From assembly GCA_015272325.1 (NCBI GenBank), contig JACYLU010000028.1, positions 124,001 through 188,000 of the forward strand: 64,000 bases of DNA, read 5' to 3'. Below are positions 24,335 to 34,315 of this stretch, in pieces. The position numbers and the translations under genes are program-made. Origin of the DNA: Synechococcales cyanobacterium C42_A2020_086. GTDB taxonomy: Bacteria; Cyanobacteriota; Cyanobacteriia; Elainellales; Elainellaceae. The notes under the pieces are model-generated. The model was not told where the DNA came from and made no database searches. It worked only from the letters and a program-made list of their open reading frames with translations. Each line of letters begins with the position of its first letter. The first letter of the stretch is position 1.

Positions 24335-26859
24335 TTACGAACGATCTCCTGTCCCGCATCGCGTGGGATAGTCCGCCACTCTGCTGGTTAACGCCGGCGC
24401 AGCAGCTCCACCTTCAAGATCGAGCCACAGCCCGGCGGCACAGCATGGGCGAGGTGATTTGGTCGACCGACACGCTCGGCAGTCAGTTTCTGGTGGTGAG
24501 CGGCAATGTTCGCTTGGTCAACACTGACGGCAAATCCATGCTGCTGCAGCCAGGAGATTGGTTTGGGGATTTGCTAGAACTCACTGATCAGTGGAAGGCG
24601 CGAGCTGCGAGCAAAGAGGTAGTGCTGCTGGAGTGGGCAACAACCGACTGGAAAGATGTCAGCGGTCCGGACGTGCAGCAGTTCTGGGCGTCGGTTCGGT
24701 CGCGCTATCAGCCGGATTTTTCGACCGCCCCGCGTCCTGTAACTGGCTATCCATTCGTCTCGGGGATGAATACGGCTGCTGCCTGTCTGACGATGCTGGC
24801 ACAGTATCTGGAAACACCGGTACAGTTCGACTGGGTGCAGCGGCAGCTCCGGGGGCAGCGTCCTAAGCAAGTCGTAGATGCTGGCGAAAAAGTCGGTCTA
24901 CAGATGCGGCGGTTGCTGATTGCTACCTGGACTGATCTGCGGCAAATCACCTTTCCGGCGTTGTTGCAGTGGCAGCAGCCCGAGCATTGGGTGGTGGCCT
25001 ACGGGCTGCGAGGCGACCGCTTGGTGATTGCCGACCCAATGAACCCCAGCCAAACCTGCGAGAGTGTGCCGCGAGCCTTGGTGGAGCAGTCTTGGGATGG
25101 GCAACTCTGGCAGGTCGAGCTGATCCAGAAGCGGGAGCAGTTTAACCTCAGCTGGTTTCTGCCAGCGGTCTGGCGCTTCCGCAATTTGCTGACCGAGGTA
25201 CTGCTGGCGTCTTTTACGCTACAACTTCTCGGTTTGGCCAGCCCGATCATCACCCAGGTAATCATCGACAAAGTGATGGTGCAGGAAAGCCTGCCGACGC
25301 TGCATGTGATGGCGGTGGCTCTGATTGCCGCGGCCGTGTTCGAGGCAATCCTGGGCATCCTACGGATGTTTATTTTTACCCACACCACAAACCGCCTCGA
25401 TATGGCCCTGTCGGCGCAGTTGTTTCGCCATTTGCTGCGGCTGCCCCTGTCCTACTTCGAGGCGCGGCGGGTTGGAGATACTGTAGCGCGGGTGCAGGAG
25501 CTGGAAGAAATTCGTCAGTTTCTTACGAGTACGGCGCTGACGGTGGTGCTGGATAGCATCTTCTCGGTGGTCTATCTGGGAATGATGTTTTATTACAGCG
25601 TCAAGCTCACCTTGGTGGCGTTGGCGGTAATTCCTCTGTTCGCAATTCTGACGCTGCTGGCCACGCCGATTTTGCGCTACTGGCTGAACGAAACCTTTAA
25701 CCGCAGTGCCGATAGCCAGTCATTTCTAGTAGAAACAGTAACGGGCATCCATTCGGTGAAAGCCCATGCCGCCGAAAAGCCGTCTCGGGACCGCTGGGAA
25801 GGCCTCTACGCTCGCTTTGTCCGCACTGGCTTCAAAGCTAGCACCACTGCCAATATCAGCAATCACCTCGGCGATTTTCTCACTAGTCTGTCGTCGCTGC
25901 TGATTCTGTGGTTCGGGGCGCAACTCGTGATCCAGCAAGAGCTGACGATCGGGCAACTCGTCGCCTTTCAGATGCTGTCGGGGCATGTGACGGGTCCGCT
26001 GCTGCGCTTAATTCAGCTCTGGCAAACCTTACAGGAAGTGCTGCTGGCCGTAGACCGAATCGGTGATATCCTCAACGTTGCCCCAGAGGCGGAACCGGGT
26101 ACTGGACTGATGCTGCCGCCGCTACGGGGTCAAATCACCTTTGACCAGGTGTTCTTTCGCTACAAAGAGAACCAGGAGCCGATTCTGCGCGGCATTTCCT
26201 TTGAGGTAGAACCAGGACAATTTGTCGGCATTGTCGGGCGCAGTGGCTCGGGCAAAAGTACGCTGTCGAAGCTGATCCAGCGGCTTTATCAGGCTGAATC
26301 GGGGCGAATTTTGATCGATGGGTTCGACATCAAAAGTGCCGATCTAGCCTCGCTGCGGCCGCAAATTGCCGTGGTGCTGCAAGAAGACTTTCTCTTTAAT
26401 GGCTCGATTTTGGAAAACATTACCCTTGGTAATCCGGATGTCACGGCTGAGCAAGTCGTGGAAGCGGCACGGCTAGCGGTTGCCCATGACTTTATCTGCG
26501 ATTTGCCGGACGGGTACGAAACTAACGTTGGTGAGCGCGGTACGGCGCTTTCGGGGGGGCAGCGGCAACGCATTACGCTAGCACGCCTGTTTCTGTCCAA
26601 TGCTCCTATCCTGATTCTCGATGAGGCTACGAGTCACCTTGATGCCGAAACCGAGCAGCAGGTGCTAGAGAACCTCAAGCGCGTGGCTCGTGGACGGACT
26701 ATGTTTTTGATTGCTCACCGCTTTGCGCCGCTGAAACAGGCCGATCTGATCCTGACAATGGAGAAAGGAATGCTGGTCGAACGTGGAACCCACAAGTCGT
26801 TGATTCAGCAAAAAGGGCTGTATTGGTCGCTCTATCAACGTCAGCAGGCATCTGTTTAA
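24331..26859 (+). CDS. HlyB-like ABC exporter with cNMP-like and inactive C39-like domains
   Basis: 842 residues. A cyclic-nucleotide-binding-like domain (about 30-110) precedes a C39-like domain (about 135-265). In C39 peptidases the active Cys lies in DCGAACL; here the aligned residues are NTAAACL (147-153), so Cys is replaced by Thr148, while His219 and Asp235 remain. It should therefore bind but not cut leaders, as in HlyB. A six-helix membrane domain follows, then an ATPase with Walker A GRSGSGKST, signature LSGGQRQR, Walker B ILILDEATSHLD and the switch His in LIAHRF. It probably exports RTX proteins such as the one at 27341. The adaptor may be the HlyD at 623-1996. Confidence 0.93.
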   Translation: MITNDLLSRIAWDSPPLCWLTPAQQLHLQDRATARRHSMGEVIWSTDTLGSQFLVVSGNVRLVNTDGKSMLLQPGDWFGDLLELTDQWKARAASKEVVLLEWATTDWKDVSGPDVQQFWASVRSRYQPDFSTAPRPVTGYPFVSGMNTAAACLTMLAQYLETPVQFDWVQRQLRGQRPKQVVDAGEKVGLQMRRLLIATWTDLRQITFPALLQWQQPEHWVVAYGLRGDRLVIADPMNPSQTCESVPRALVEQSWDGQLWQVELIQKREQFNLSWFLPAVWRFRNLLTEVLLASFTLQLLGLASPIITQVIIDKVMVQESLPTLHVMAVALIAAAVFEAILGILRMFIFTHTTNRLDMALSAQLFRHLLRLPLSYFEARRVGDTVARVQELEEIRQFLTSTALTVVLDSIFSVVYLGMMFYYSVKLTLVALAVIPLFAILTLLATPILRYWLNETFNRSADSQSFLVETVTGIHSVKAHAAEKPSRDRWEGLYARFVRTGFKASTTANISNHLGDFLTSLSSLLILWFGAQLVIQQELTIGQLVAFQMLSGHVTGPLLRLIQLWQTLQEVLLAVDRIGDILNVAPEAEPGTGLMLPPLRGQITFDQVFFRYKENQEPILRGISFEVEPGQFVGIVGRSGSGKSTLSKLIQRLYQAESGRILIDGFDIKSADLASLRPQIAVVLQEDFLFNGSILENITLGNPDVTAEQVVEAARLAVAHDFICDLPDGYETNVGERGTALSGGQRQRITLARLFLSNAPILILDEATSHLDAETEQQVLENLKRVARGRTMFLIAHRFAPLKQADLILTMEKGMLVERGTHKSLIQQKGLYWSLYQRQQASV

Positions 26860-27340
26860 TAAAGTTAAAAAGAATTGAAGATTAAAAAGAAAAGACTTGC
26901 CATCCGTTCGGATGTAACAATCAATCTCTTTGTACCCCCCGTAGATTTACTGACCTCGCCAGAGATACCTTCATTAAGCGCTCATTCAATACTGAAGGCA
27001 GATTAATCTTCAATGAACTGTAATCCGAGAGGCACGACCTCTTCTGTGTTTGCCCGTCAGTATAGAATGAAGCTCTTTGGAGTGGCTTCAGTACTCTCGT
27101 TCTAACCTGCCTATTGAACGATCCTTTTTGCTGGATTGACTGAGCGTTTCTGCACTTGAAGCGATGAGACTTAGTCATCTCATTAATCCGATCAAAGTTT
27201 CTGACTGAGCTTACTAGTTTAATGAAGTCTGCAGGGATTGAATTTTGCTGACTTCTGAGTACAGCTCATTTTCACGCCAACGTACAGCTTGAAATATTCG
27301 TCTGAGTTTGCAGTCTTATTGTTTGCAGTTGTGAGGTTTA
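26860..27340. other. Intergenic region before the lectin/RTX gene
   Basis: About 480 AT-rich bases between the exporter and its probable cargo gene. It should contain the cargo promoter. An 85-codon minus-strand frame (26921-27178) has no ribosome-binding site and is not protein-like. I see no clear repeat or terminator. Confidence 0.45.
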
Positions 27341-28591
27341 ATGACTATTAAATTAACGGATGCTGTTCCCACTCAATCATCTCCCCTGGTTCTGTTTACG
27401 CAGCCTGTCAGCGTAGCGCAAGGGCTTTCGGTCAGCTTTGATCTGTTTGCCTACGGCGGCAGCGGTGGCGATGGGATTGCTTTCTTCTTCGTGGATGGTG
27501 CCCAATCGCCGATCCGGGCAGGTGGCTTCGGTGCCTCCCTGGGCTATGCTCCCCGGTTTGAGGTGCCTGGCATCCAAGGAGGCTATCTTGGGATTGGCTT
27601 TGATGAATTCGGTCTTTATTCTGATGGTTCGGAAGGGCGAATTGGGGGGATCGGTCGTACCCCAAGCTCAGTGGCAGTTCGCGGCAGTGAGGTCGTTCAA
27701 TATGCCTACTTGGGCGGAACGCAAACATTGCCAGTCAGCTTGAGCCAACCGACGCGGGAAGCCTCGAGGCGGCGTGCCCAAGTCTCGCTCGATCCGCAAG
27801 GGCAACTGACCGTGCGCCTAGACCTCAATGGTGATGGAGACGTGCTTGACGCTAATGAAACCCTGCTCAACTTCAACGTTATCGAACGAGGGAATTCCGC
27901 CCTACCTAGCTCGCTGAAGTTTGGCTTCACGGCGGCGACCGGAGCCAGTACAAATGTACACGAAGTTGATAACTTCAACGTCACGACATTCGATGGCACT
28001 CCCCTACCCGGCAACTTTACTGCCGACTTGCTGATTGTTGCCGATCAGAGTGGCACCACCCCTGGGGTTAATACTCCCAGTCAGCTTCAGGGTACGACAG
28101 GGAATGATATTATCATCGGCGGCAGTGGAACAGATGTGATTACAGGTGGGGCAGGTGCCGATCGCTTCGTGTTTCGAGGGGCAAATCGAGCGCAAGCGTT
28201 GAGACAATCGACTCTGCGCAATCTGGATCGCATCACCGATTTCAATGCCCGAGAAGGAGATCGGGTGCAGCTTGATTTTGATAATAATCTGGCGACCTCG
28301 CAACGGCCACGCGGACTGTTCAACGCGGGAAGACAAGCCGGCCGGAATCTCCTACGAGCAGCCCGCTCGGCTTACGCTGACAAAAACCAAAGGAAACGCG
28401 GCAACCAAGCGCTACGAGCCAATGAAGCGGTTTTCTTCCAGGTGGGGTCTCGCACCTACCTCTCGGTAAATGATAACCGTGCCCCTTTCTCGCCCACCAA
28501 TGACCTGCTGGTAGATGTGACCGGCATTCAGTTTGCTAGACCAGCCGATGCCCGAGCCGGCACCTTGCGGGTTAGCAATTACTTTGTTTAA
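27341..28591 (+). CDS. Secreted protein: L-type lectin-like domain plus RTX repeats
   Basis: 416 residues with no signal peptide, as expected for type I secretion. The N-terminal 210 residues look like a bacterial L-type lectin: FDLFAYGGSGGDGIAFFFVD, then GFGASLGYAPR, then GGYLGIGFDEFGLYSDGSEG, and a calcium-like loop DLNGDGDVLDANE. Residues 250-276 carry two RTX nonapeptides (GNDIIIGGSGTDVITGGAG) leading to ADRFVF, then RITDFNAREGDRVQLDF, which is typical of the last repeat and C-terminal signal region. It sits 480 bases after the HlyB-like exporter, so it is the likely cargo. A sugar-binding surface role is inferred. Confidence 0.88.
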   Translation: MTIKLTDAVPTQSSPLVLFTQPVSVAQGLSVSFDLFAYGGSGGDGIAFFFVDGAQSPIRAGGFGASLGYAPRFEVPGIQGGYLGIGFDEFGLYSDGSEGRIGGIGRTPSSVAVRGSEVVQYAYLGGTQTLPVSLSQPTREASRRRAQVSLDPQGQLTVRLDLNGDGDVLDANETLLNFNVIERGNSALPSSLKFGFTAATGASTNVHEVDNFNVTTFDGTPLPGNFTADLLIVADQSGTTPGVNTPSQLQGTTGNDIIIGGSGTDVITGGAGADRFVFRGANRAQALRQSTLRNLDRITDFNAREGDRVQLDFDNNLATSQRPRGLFNAGRQAGRNLLRAARSAYADKNQRKRGNQALRANEAVFFQVGSRTYLSVNDNRAPFSPTNDLLVDVTGIQFARPADARAGTLRVSNYFV

Positions 28592-28734
28592 GGTTTAAGG
28601 CGGCTAGGTGCAAGGGGTTTTCTAGTCCGCTAGGAAGTTGGCTGAGAAAGGTATAGCTTATCTGCTCCGGCTGATCTGCGTTGAATGCTCACCAATGAGT
28701 GTCTGAGTATCAGTACTCTCAATAGGGCGTCAGC

Positions 28735-30000
28735 TCACCCAGATGCACCCAGGGATAGGGCTAACAGCCATTCTTCTGCCTCACGCGGGTAGATCAACCA
28801 GCTGCGATGACGGGAGCTAGTCAGGGTTTGCACCAAGGGCGACAACTCACTGATTTCCTGGACTCCAGACAGCGTTTGCACCTTAATGCCTTGGTGATAG
28901 AGGGTGTAGCCCCGGCTAAAGACTGTGCGGATGCCTGTGTAATAGGGAGCAATAAAACCGGCCTGCTGCAGCCAGTTCTGAATGCGGTGCAGCAGGTCTT
29001 GCTGCTGTTCGGATGATAGGGTTGTGATATCCCATGTTTTGAATAGGTCTCGGTCGATAAACCGGCGGCTTAAGTCGGCAAGAACAGGGTCGGGATGCCG
29101 TTGCCACCGCTGCAGGTGATAGAGGAAAACCCCGTCATCAGCCGCAAGGTATTGGTCTAACGTTAGGTGATTGCTCTCGTGCTGCAACCAAGCTTCGACG
29201 GTTTCATCAACGGGTAGGCTGCCTTCCGCCAGCAAGATCCGGGCCCGCCGAAACGCCTGTTCCAGAACCCAAGTTGCCGCAATATTCTTGGGATGGTTAT
29301 AGATTTGGGCATACATCAGGTAGCGGACGATCAAATAGTGTTCAATTGCCGAAACCCCTTTCTGGGCAATCACGAGCTGTTTGCCTTCAGGGTCATAGCG
29401 CATCGCTAGCATGATGCGGTCGAGATCTAGCTTGCCGTAGGACGCGCCGGTAAAATAGCTATCTCGCATCAGGTAATCGAGCCGATCACAGTCGAGCTGA
29501 CTGGTAACGAGCTGCCACACGCAGGCAAACGGGTGCTGCTTCCGGTAGACCTGTTCAATTTGCTGTAGCAACGTAGGATCGTAGGCATCGAGTAGATCGC
29601 GTACCGGAGCAGACTCGCGCAGAATCCGTTCTGTCCAATGCTCGTGCTGACTGCCAAATAGCTCTTCGCAGGTATGACTAAAGGGACCATGCCCAATGTC
29701 GTGCAGTAATGCTGCGCAGAGTACGGTTGCTCGATGAGGTTGCAGCTCAGGACATTGACTCAGCAGTTGATCGAAGGCACGACGAGCAATTGCCATCACT
29801 CCTAAGGAATGGGTAAAACGTGATGCCTCTGCACCATGAAAGGTGAGACTCGCCGGACCAAGCTGGCGAATCCGCCGCAGTCGCTGAAAGGCTGGGGTGT
29901 CAATTAACCGGATCAGCAGGGCTTCTGTGGGATCCGCCCAACTAAGGGAAATGGCTCCGTGGAGGGGGTCGTGGTAGGTTCGTCCCAGACTACGTTGCAC
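28735..30000 (-). CDS. HD-domain phosphohydrolase (dNTPase-like)
   Basis: 421-residue metal-dependent hydrolase. DTPAFQRLRRIRQLG and SRFTHSLGVMAIARRA give the first conserved histidines, and AALLHDIGHGPFSH holds the HD pair; YLMRDSYFTG adds the later Asp. The order matches the SAMHD1/dGTPase-like HD family. The exact nucleotide substrate is unknown. The start lies inside the last codons of ctpA (11-base overlap), so the two are probably coupled on the minus strand. No signal or membrane segment. Confidence 0.9.
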   Translation of the reverse strand: MQRSLGRTYHDPLHGAISLSWADPTEALLIRLIDTPAFQRLRRIRQLGPASLTFHGAEASRFTHSLGVMAIARRAFDQLLSQCPELQPHRATVLCAALLHDIGHGPFSHTCEELFGSQHEHWTERILRESAPVRDLLDAYDPTLLQQIEQVYRKQHPFACVWQLVTSQLDCDRLDYLMRDSYFTGASYGKLDLDRIMLAMRYDPEGKQLVIAQKGVSAIEHYLIVRYLMYAQIYNHPKNIAATWVLEQAFRRARILLAEGSLPVDETVEAWLQHESNHLTLDQYLAADDGVFLYHLQRWQRHPDPVLADLSRRFIDRDLFKTWDITTLSSEQQQDLLHRIQNWLQQAGFIAPYYTGIRTVFSRGYTLYHQGIKVQTLSGVQEISELSPLVQTLTSSRHRSWLIYPREAEEWLLALSLGASG

Positions 30001-31237
30001 CGGCTAGCACCGAAGACTGGTTCAATAGCTCCACCGCCGCCTGATACTGCTGGTCCTCGGCAGTGGCAAGCTGCTCGCGAGTAATCGTTGCATCCAGTGA
30101 AACCACTCGGTCGGGCGCTATCCCCTGGCGGTTAATATCTCGATGATTCGGCGTTTCGTACTTGGCAATGGTAACGGCTAGCCCCGAACCATCCGACAGA
30201 CTGAACAAGGATTGAATCAGCCCTTTACCAAAAGTGCGCTCACCCACCAGCAGTGCCCGACCGTTATCTTGCAAGGCACCCGCTAAAATTTCGCTGGCAC
30301 TGGCTGTACCCTGATTCACCAGCACCACCAGCGGATCGTTCGTCAGGGCGGAGCCATTGGCTGTGAAACTGTCTTGAATACCGTTCCGATTCACCGTGTA
30401 GACAATCGTGCCCTGATCGAGCCAAAGCCGTGCCACTTCGATGCCTGCCTGCAACAGTCCGCCCGGATTACTGCGCAGGTCTAAGATGTAAGCGTCAGCA
30501 TTTTGGGCTTCTAGCTTGCGGATGGCAGCCGCCAATTCATGGGTGGCATTGGCGTTGAATTGCGTCAGTCGAATGTAGCCAATTGCCCTGCCATTCGGCT
30601 GGGGTTGCAACTCGGCGTACACCGGGTTGAGACTGATGCGATTGCGTGTGATACGAATGTCGCGAGCCTGGCGAATATCTTGCTTCTCTTGGGCAACAGT
30701 CAACGTCACCCAGCTGCCAACCGGACCACGCATCCGCTCTGCGGCTTCATCTAGCGTTAGCTCGGTGGTGGGCACGCCGTTAATCTTCAAAATTCGGTCC
30801 CGCGGCTGAATACCAGCCTGCTCTGCGGGAGAGCCTTCAATCGGGGCAATGACGCGCAGCTCGCCGCTGGCTGTGTCTTGGGTGATTTGTAACCCGACAC
30901 CTGTTAATTCGCCGGAAGTATTGGTTTGCAAACTTCGGTACTGGTCAGGCTTCAGCAGACGCGTGAAGGGGTCATCCAGCCCAGCCAGCATTTTTTGAAT
31001 GGCGTCGTAGGTCTCCTCGCGGGTTTTCAACGGCTGCTGGAGGGCCTTCTGACGTACTAACCACCAATTTTGGTGATTGAACGTGTCATCTACATAGGCT
31101 CGATCCACAATCCGCCAGACCTCGCTGAGCAGCCGCTGCTCCTCGGTGAACGCCAGAGCCACCGGGGTTGCCCAGCTCAACACCATGACCACCAGAACAC
31201 TAATCAGAAACCCAACTCGTAACATCCGCTGTTTCAT
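29990..31237 (-). CDS. ctpA: C-terminal processing protease (S41 family)
   Basis: 415 residues from the ATG at 31237. A signal peptide (ending near VALA) sends it to the lumen or periplasm, then an N-terminal helical part, a PDZ domain (about 100-190, GVGLQITQDTASGELRVIAP) and the S41 catalytic domain with LRSNPGGLL, GTASASEILAGALQDN (catalytic Ser) and ERTFGKG (catalytic Lys). In cyanobacteria CtpA trims the C-terminus of photosystem II D1 precursor. It is divergent from petB-petD, an arrangement known from other cyanobacteria. CtpB and CtpC paralogues exist, so the letter is a best guess. Confidence 0.92.
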   Translation of the reverse strand: MKQRMLRVGFLISVLVVMVLSWATPVALAFTEEQRLLSEVWRIVDRAYVDDTFNHQNWWLVRQKALQQPLKTREETYDAIQKMLAGLDDPFTRLLKPDQYRSLQTNTSGELTGVGLQITQDTASGELRVIAPIEGSPAEQAGIQPRDRILKINGVPTTELTLDEAAERMRGPVGSWVTLTVAQEKQDIRQARDIRITRNRISLNPVYAELQPQPNGRAIGYIRLTQFNANATHELAAAIRKLEAQNADAYILDLRSNPGGLLQAGIEVARLWLDQGTIVYTVNRNGIQDSFTANGSALTNDPLVVLVNQGTASASEILAGALQDNGRALLVGERTFGKGLIQSLFSLSDGSGLAVTIAKYETPNHRDINRQGIAPDRVVSLDATITREQLATAEDQQYQAAVELLNQSSVLAGAT

Positions 31238-31517
31238 GAGACATATCTTAAACTTAACAAGCGATTGGTGGCTACCTACCGTTGTCCGAGGATCTACCAC
31301 CTCATGAATAACCTCTGGAGCGAGCTAGCGAACCTGAGGTTGCGAAGACGGGATTACTATCTGCTCTGTTGCAGAGCATCACGACTGCTAAATTTAAGAA
31401 AAATTAATTAATTCAATTGACGTCAAACCCCGATCAATTCAAGGGTTTCCGGTGCAAAGTCCCTGAGAGCTATGTTACATTTATTGACAGTGATAAATAC
31501 TCCCGGAACTGTTGTTC
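31238..31517. promoter_or_regulatory. Divergent promoter region between ctpA and petB
   Basis: About 280 bases that must hold both promoters. A TTGACA hexamer lies at 31484-31489 in front of petB, near an AT-rich GATAAATAC; I cannot fix a -10 box at regular spacing from it. Confidence 0.4.
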
Positions 31518-32186
31518 ATGTTTACTAAACAGGTAACTGACTCTAAAGCTTATCAGTGGTTTCAGGAGCGGTTAGAGATTCAAGCGCTTGCCGATGATAT
31601 CAGCAGCAAGTACGTTCCTCCCCATGTCAATATCTTCTATTGCCTGGGCGGAATCACCCTCACCTGCTTCCTGATCCAGTTTGCCACTGGATTCGCAATG
31701 ACCTTTTACTATAAGCCGACGGTTGCTGAGGCATTCCAGTCTGTGCAGTACCTAATGACTGAAGTGAACTTCGGGTGGTTGATCCGCTCGATTCATCGCT
31801 GGTCTGCCAGCATGATGGTGCTGATGATGATTCTGCATGTTTTCCGCGTCTACCTGACGGGAGGCTTCAAGAAGCCCCGTGAGTTGACTTGGGTAACCGG
31901 CGTGATTCTGGCGGTCATTACCGTATCCTTCGGGGTGACGGGTTACTCCTTGCCTTGGGACCAAGTCGGCTACTGGGCGGTCAAGATCGTCTCTGGTGTC
32001 CCTGAAGCGATTCCTGTGGTCGGTTCCCTGATTGTGGAACTGATTCGCGGTGGCGAAAGCGTTGGTCAGGCTACTCTGACTCGCTTCTACAGCCTGCACA
32101 CCTTTGTGCTGCCTTGGCTGATCGCGGTCTTCATGCTGCTGCACTTCTTGATGATTCGCAAGCAGGGTATTTCCGGTCCACTGTAA
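31518..32186 (+). CDS. petB: Cytochrome b6 of the cytochrome b6f complex
   Basis: Thylakoid membrane subunit that carries hemes b and c(n) and forms the quinone sites with subunit IV. The sequence is canonical: four membrane helices, heme-ligand histidines in [30 protein letters not shown] and [11 protein letters not shown], and Cys42 in NIFYCLGG for heme c(n). It has 222 residues from the ATG at 31518, the usual cyanobacterial length; a TTG at 31512 is an artefactual extension. petD follows after 149 bases. Confidence 0.99.
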   Translation: MFTKQVTDSKAYQWFQERLEIQALADDISSKYVPPHVNIFYCLGGITLTCFLIQFATGFAMTFYYKPTVAEAFQSVQYLMTEVNFGWLIRSIHRWSASMMVLMMILHVFRVYLTGGFKKPRELTWVTGVILAVITVSFGVTGYSLPWDQVGYWAVKIVSGVPEAIPVVGSLIVELIRGGESVGQATLTRFYSLHTFVLPWLIAVFMLLHFLMIRKQGISGPL

Positions 32187-32226
32187 TTGACTTCAATCGA
32201 CCTCAGAGGGTGTGGAAGTATTAGCC

Positions 32227-32249
32227 TTAGGGGATTGCAACCCCCTTAA
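32227..32249 (+). promoter_or_regulatory. Hairpin between petB and petD
   Basis: TTAGGGG pairs with CCCCTTAA (one bulge) around ATTGCAAC in the 149-base gap. It could be an mRNA processing or partial termination signal in the petBD transcript. There is no T-run. Confidence 0.4.
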
Positions 32250-32335
32250 CCTGCCGCTAGACTAAGCTGTATTCGCTGCTAACCTTCCCAGACTCTTCGT
32301 GATTTGCTTATAGACTCCAAGGAGAGCACTCAGTC

Positions 32336-32818
32336 ATGGCAACCCTTAAGAAACCGGATCTCGCTGATCCCGTTTTGCGTGAAAAGCTGAAGAAAGGCAT
32401 GGGACACAATTACTATGGTGAACCTGCCTGGCCCAACGACCTGCTGTACATCTTCCCCGTTGTTATTTTGGGGACGATTGCTTGCTGCGTTTCTCTCGCC
32501 GTGCTCGATCCGGCTATGGTCGGTGAGCCTGGCAATCCTTTTGCCACCCCGCTAGAAATTCTGCCCGAGTGGTATCTCTATCCTGTGTTCCAACTGCTGC
32601 GGATTTTGCCGAACAAACTGTTGGGCATCGCCTGCATGGCAGCCGTTCCTCTGGGCTTAATGCTGATTCCGTTCATCGAGAACGTTAACAAGTTTCAAAA
32701 CCCCTTTCGCCGTCCGGTGGCAACTACCATGTTTCTCTTGGGCACGGTAGTGACCATCTGGCTTGGTATTGGCGCTACTTTCCCGATTGACAAGTCCCTG
32801 ACTCTGGGCTTGTTCTAG
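32336..32818 (+). CDS. petD: Subunit IV of the cytochrome b6f complex
   Basis: 160-residue thylakoid membrane protein with three helices that completes the quinol oxidation site with cytochrome b6. The PEWY motif (in [14 protein letters not shown]) is intact, as is the N-terminus [20 protein letters not shown]. Length and sequence are canonical. It is expressed with petB upstream. Confidence 0.99.
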   Translation: MATLKKPDLADPVLREKLKKGMGHNYYGEPAWPNDLLYIFPVVILGTIACCVSLAVLDPAMVGEPGNPFATPLEILPEWYLYPVFQLLRILPNKLLGIACMAAVPLGLMLIPFIENVNKFQNPFRRPVATTMFLLGTVVTIWLGIGATFPIDKSLTLGLF

Positions 32819-33163
32819 ATTGGCAATCGCGTTGAACTCATCTAGATCCCTCAAGACACCTGTAACTTGCTTCTACGGTCGCTTCTGCGTTGTGGTGAAG
32901 TAGGTTGCGGGTGTTGCTCTATGGCTTTAGTTACTGAGCAAAGTAGCAACTCACTCATTCCGATTTCTCAAGTTAGGACTATGGTAACGAGATAATTAGA
33001 ATAATGACCTCACTGCCTCTGGACAAGGGAAAGCGAAGTCGAGTTTGCCTCTGTAGCCAGCTCGCATCTAGCTACAAAAGCAGTTTCGAGTACAACAATG
33101 GCAAAAGCGCCGATTCGGACGCAGCCAAAACCAGCGCTTTTTCGTCAAGTGCTCTGTTTTTCG
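32819..33163. other. Intergenic region after petD, nothing recognised
   Basis: About 345 bases between convergent petD and the glycosyltransferase gene. A plus-strand frame of 69 codons (33004-33213) is Ser/Lys-rich and overlaps the end of the glycosyltransferase gene; I do not accept it. I see no clear terminator. Confidence 0.45.
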
Positions 33164-34315
33164 CTACAAGGAAGCGGCGGAAGGAGCTGGTACATTGGGC
33201 AAGAGTGAGTTGAGGCTTAAGTCAGAGGAGGGCACCGCTTCGAGTTGCAGAAACTCCTGAATCGTTTTGACAAACTCGCCCCGCTTAAAGTAATCCATAT
33301 AGACCTGTCGGGCATTCGCAATAATCCGATTTGCTTCCTCAGGATGCTCCAGGTAATATTGGCATTTCTCTTCCAAATCCTGGAAGTCCCAACGGACTGG
33401 AACATAGGTTTCGTTGGGAATGTAAATATTAGGCTGGGTCGCCAGATGATCCATTTCCGGCTTTACCAGCAAGCAGCCGTAACAAATGGCCTCATAGTCT
33501 CGCCAGGTGGTTTCTGCCCACCCGAACGGGCAGAAGGCAATGCGGCTCCGGCGGATTTCGTTGAAGTACTGACGACTAGAGATGGTTTTTTCGCCAATAA
33601 ACTCACCGTTGGCGGCGAGCTTGTATCGAGATGCCAACGGTTCTAGCGCCTTTAAGGCATCAATGCGATACTGCCCATACCACTCCAGTTGGTCTTTATG
33701 ACCTAAGGAGAGGCGGCAGAAGATGTCAATGTCTTTCTTGGGCTGCGGCCGCCAGAATCGGGGTCGGGCAAACAAGGCTTTTTTGAAGCGATCGATCAGG
33801 GTAACGTTCCAGCCAGTCACAATCCGATGTTCGGTGCCCGCAGGGATTTCGGAGGTGACTGACCAGCCGTTCAGCTCATACCCCATGTGCTTGGCAAGAA
33901 AATCCGTAATCATCGTGCCGCCTACGAGCTGAGGATAGAGGCTGACATCTTTAAGGCGCTGATACTTCACGAACCGATCGACATAGGGCAGCACGTTGAA
34001 GAATTTACTGCTCACTTGATCGAACGGATCAATGAAAATGATTTTGCTAGCCGGATGGGAGTTTCGCAGCTGGCTCAGGCACCGCTCGGCCGCAGCTGGA
34101 TCCTCCTGCCATGCAGGACGGATAAAGAAAGCATCCACGTCGGCTGATTCACAAATTTGCTCAATTTCGGCAAAGGTTTCTCCATGAACATGGTGGAAGG
34201 TAAGTCCTAGCTCTTGCTGCAATTGCTGCCGATGATCGAAAAACGGATAGAGCTGAGCGGGAGAGATCAAATCGCCTTTACCAAATTTGGCATTGCCGAC
34301 GAGAAGTGCCTTCAT
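33164..34315 (-). CDS. Glycosyltransferase, CgeB/GT-B C-terminal type
   Basis: 383 residues. The C-terminal half holds a nucleotide-sugar binding pattern of the Glyco_trans_1_2 type: RRSRIAFCPFGWAETTWRDY, then EAICYGCLLVKPEM and IPNETYVPVRWDFQDLEEK. The N-terminal half is a Rossmann-like domain (MKALLVGNAKFGKGDLIS at the start). No signal or membrane segment, so it should act in the cytoplasm. Donor and acceptor are unknown. It stands alone on the minus strand; a second, unrelated GT4 enzyme lies on the plus strand about 800 bases away. Confidence 0.82.
   Translation of the reverse strand: MKALLVGNAKFGKGDLISPAQLYPFFDHRQQLQQELGLTFHHVHGETFAEIEQICESADVDAFFIRPAWQEDPAAAERCLSQLRNSHPASKIIFIDPFDQVSSKFFNVLPYVDRFVKYQRLKDVSLYPQLVGGTMITDFLAKHMGYELNGWSVTSEIPAGTEHRIVTGWNVTLIDRFKKALFARPRFWRPQPKKDIDIFCRLSLGHKDQLEWYGQYRIDALKALEPLASRYKLAANGEFIGEKTISSRQYFNEIRRSRIAFCPFGWAETTWRDYEAICYGCLLVKPEMDHLATQPNIYIPNETYVPVRWDFQDLEEKCQYYLEHPEEANRIIANARQVYMDYFKRGEFVKTIQEFLQLEAVPSSDLSLNSLLPNVPAPSAASL

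Noticed and set aside
24700-25120. Active C39 peptidase that could cut the leader peptides
   Set aside because: The catalytic Cys is replaced (NTAAACL instead of DCGAACL), so cleavage activity is not expected.
33004-33213. 69-codon frame after petD
   Set aside because: Low-complexity Ser/Lys content and overlap with the end of the convergent glycosyltransferase gene.
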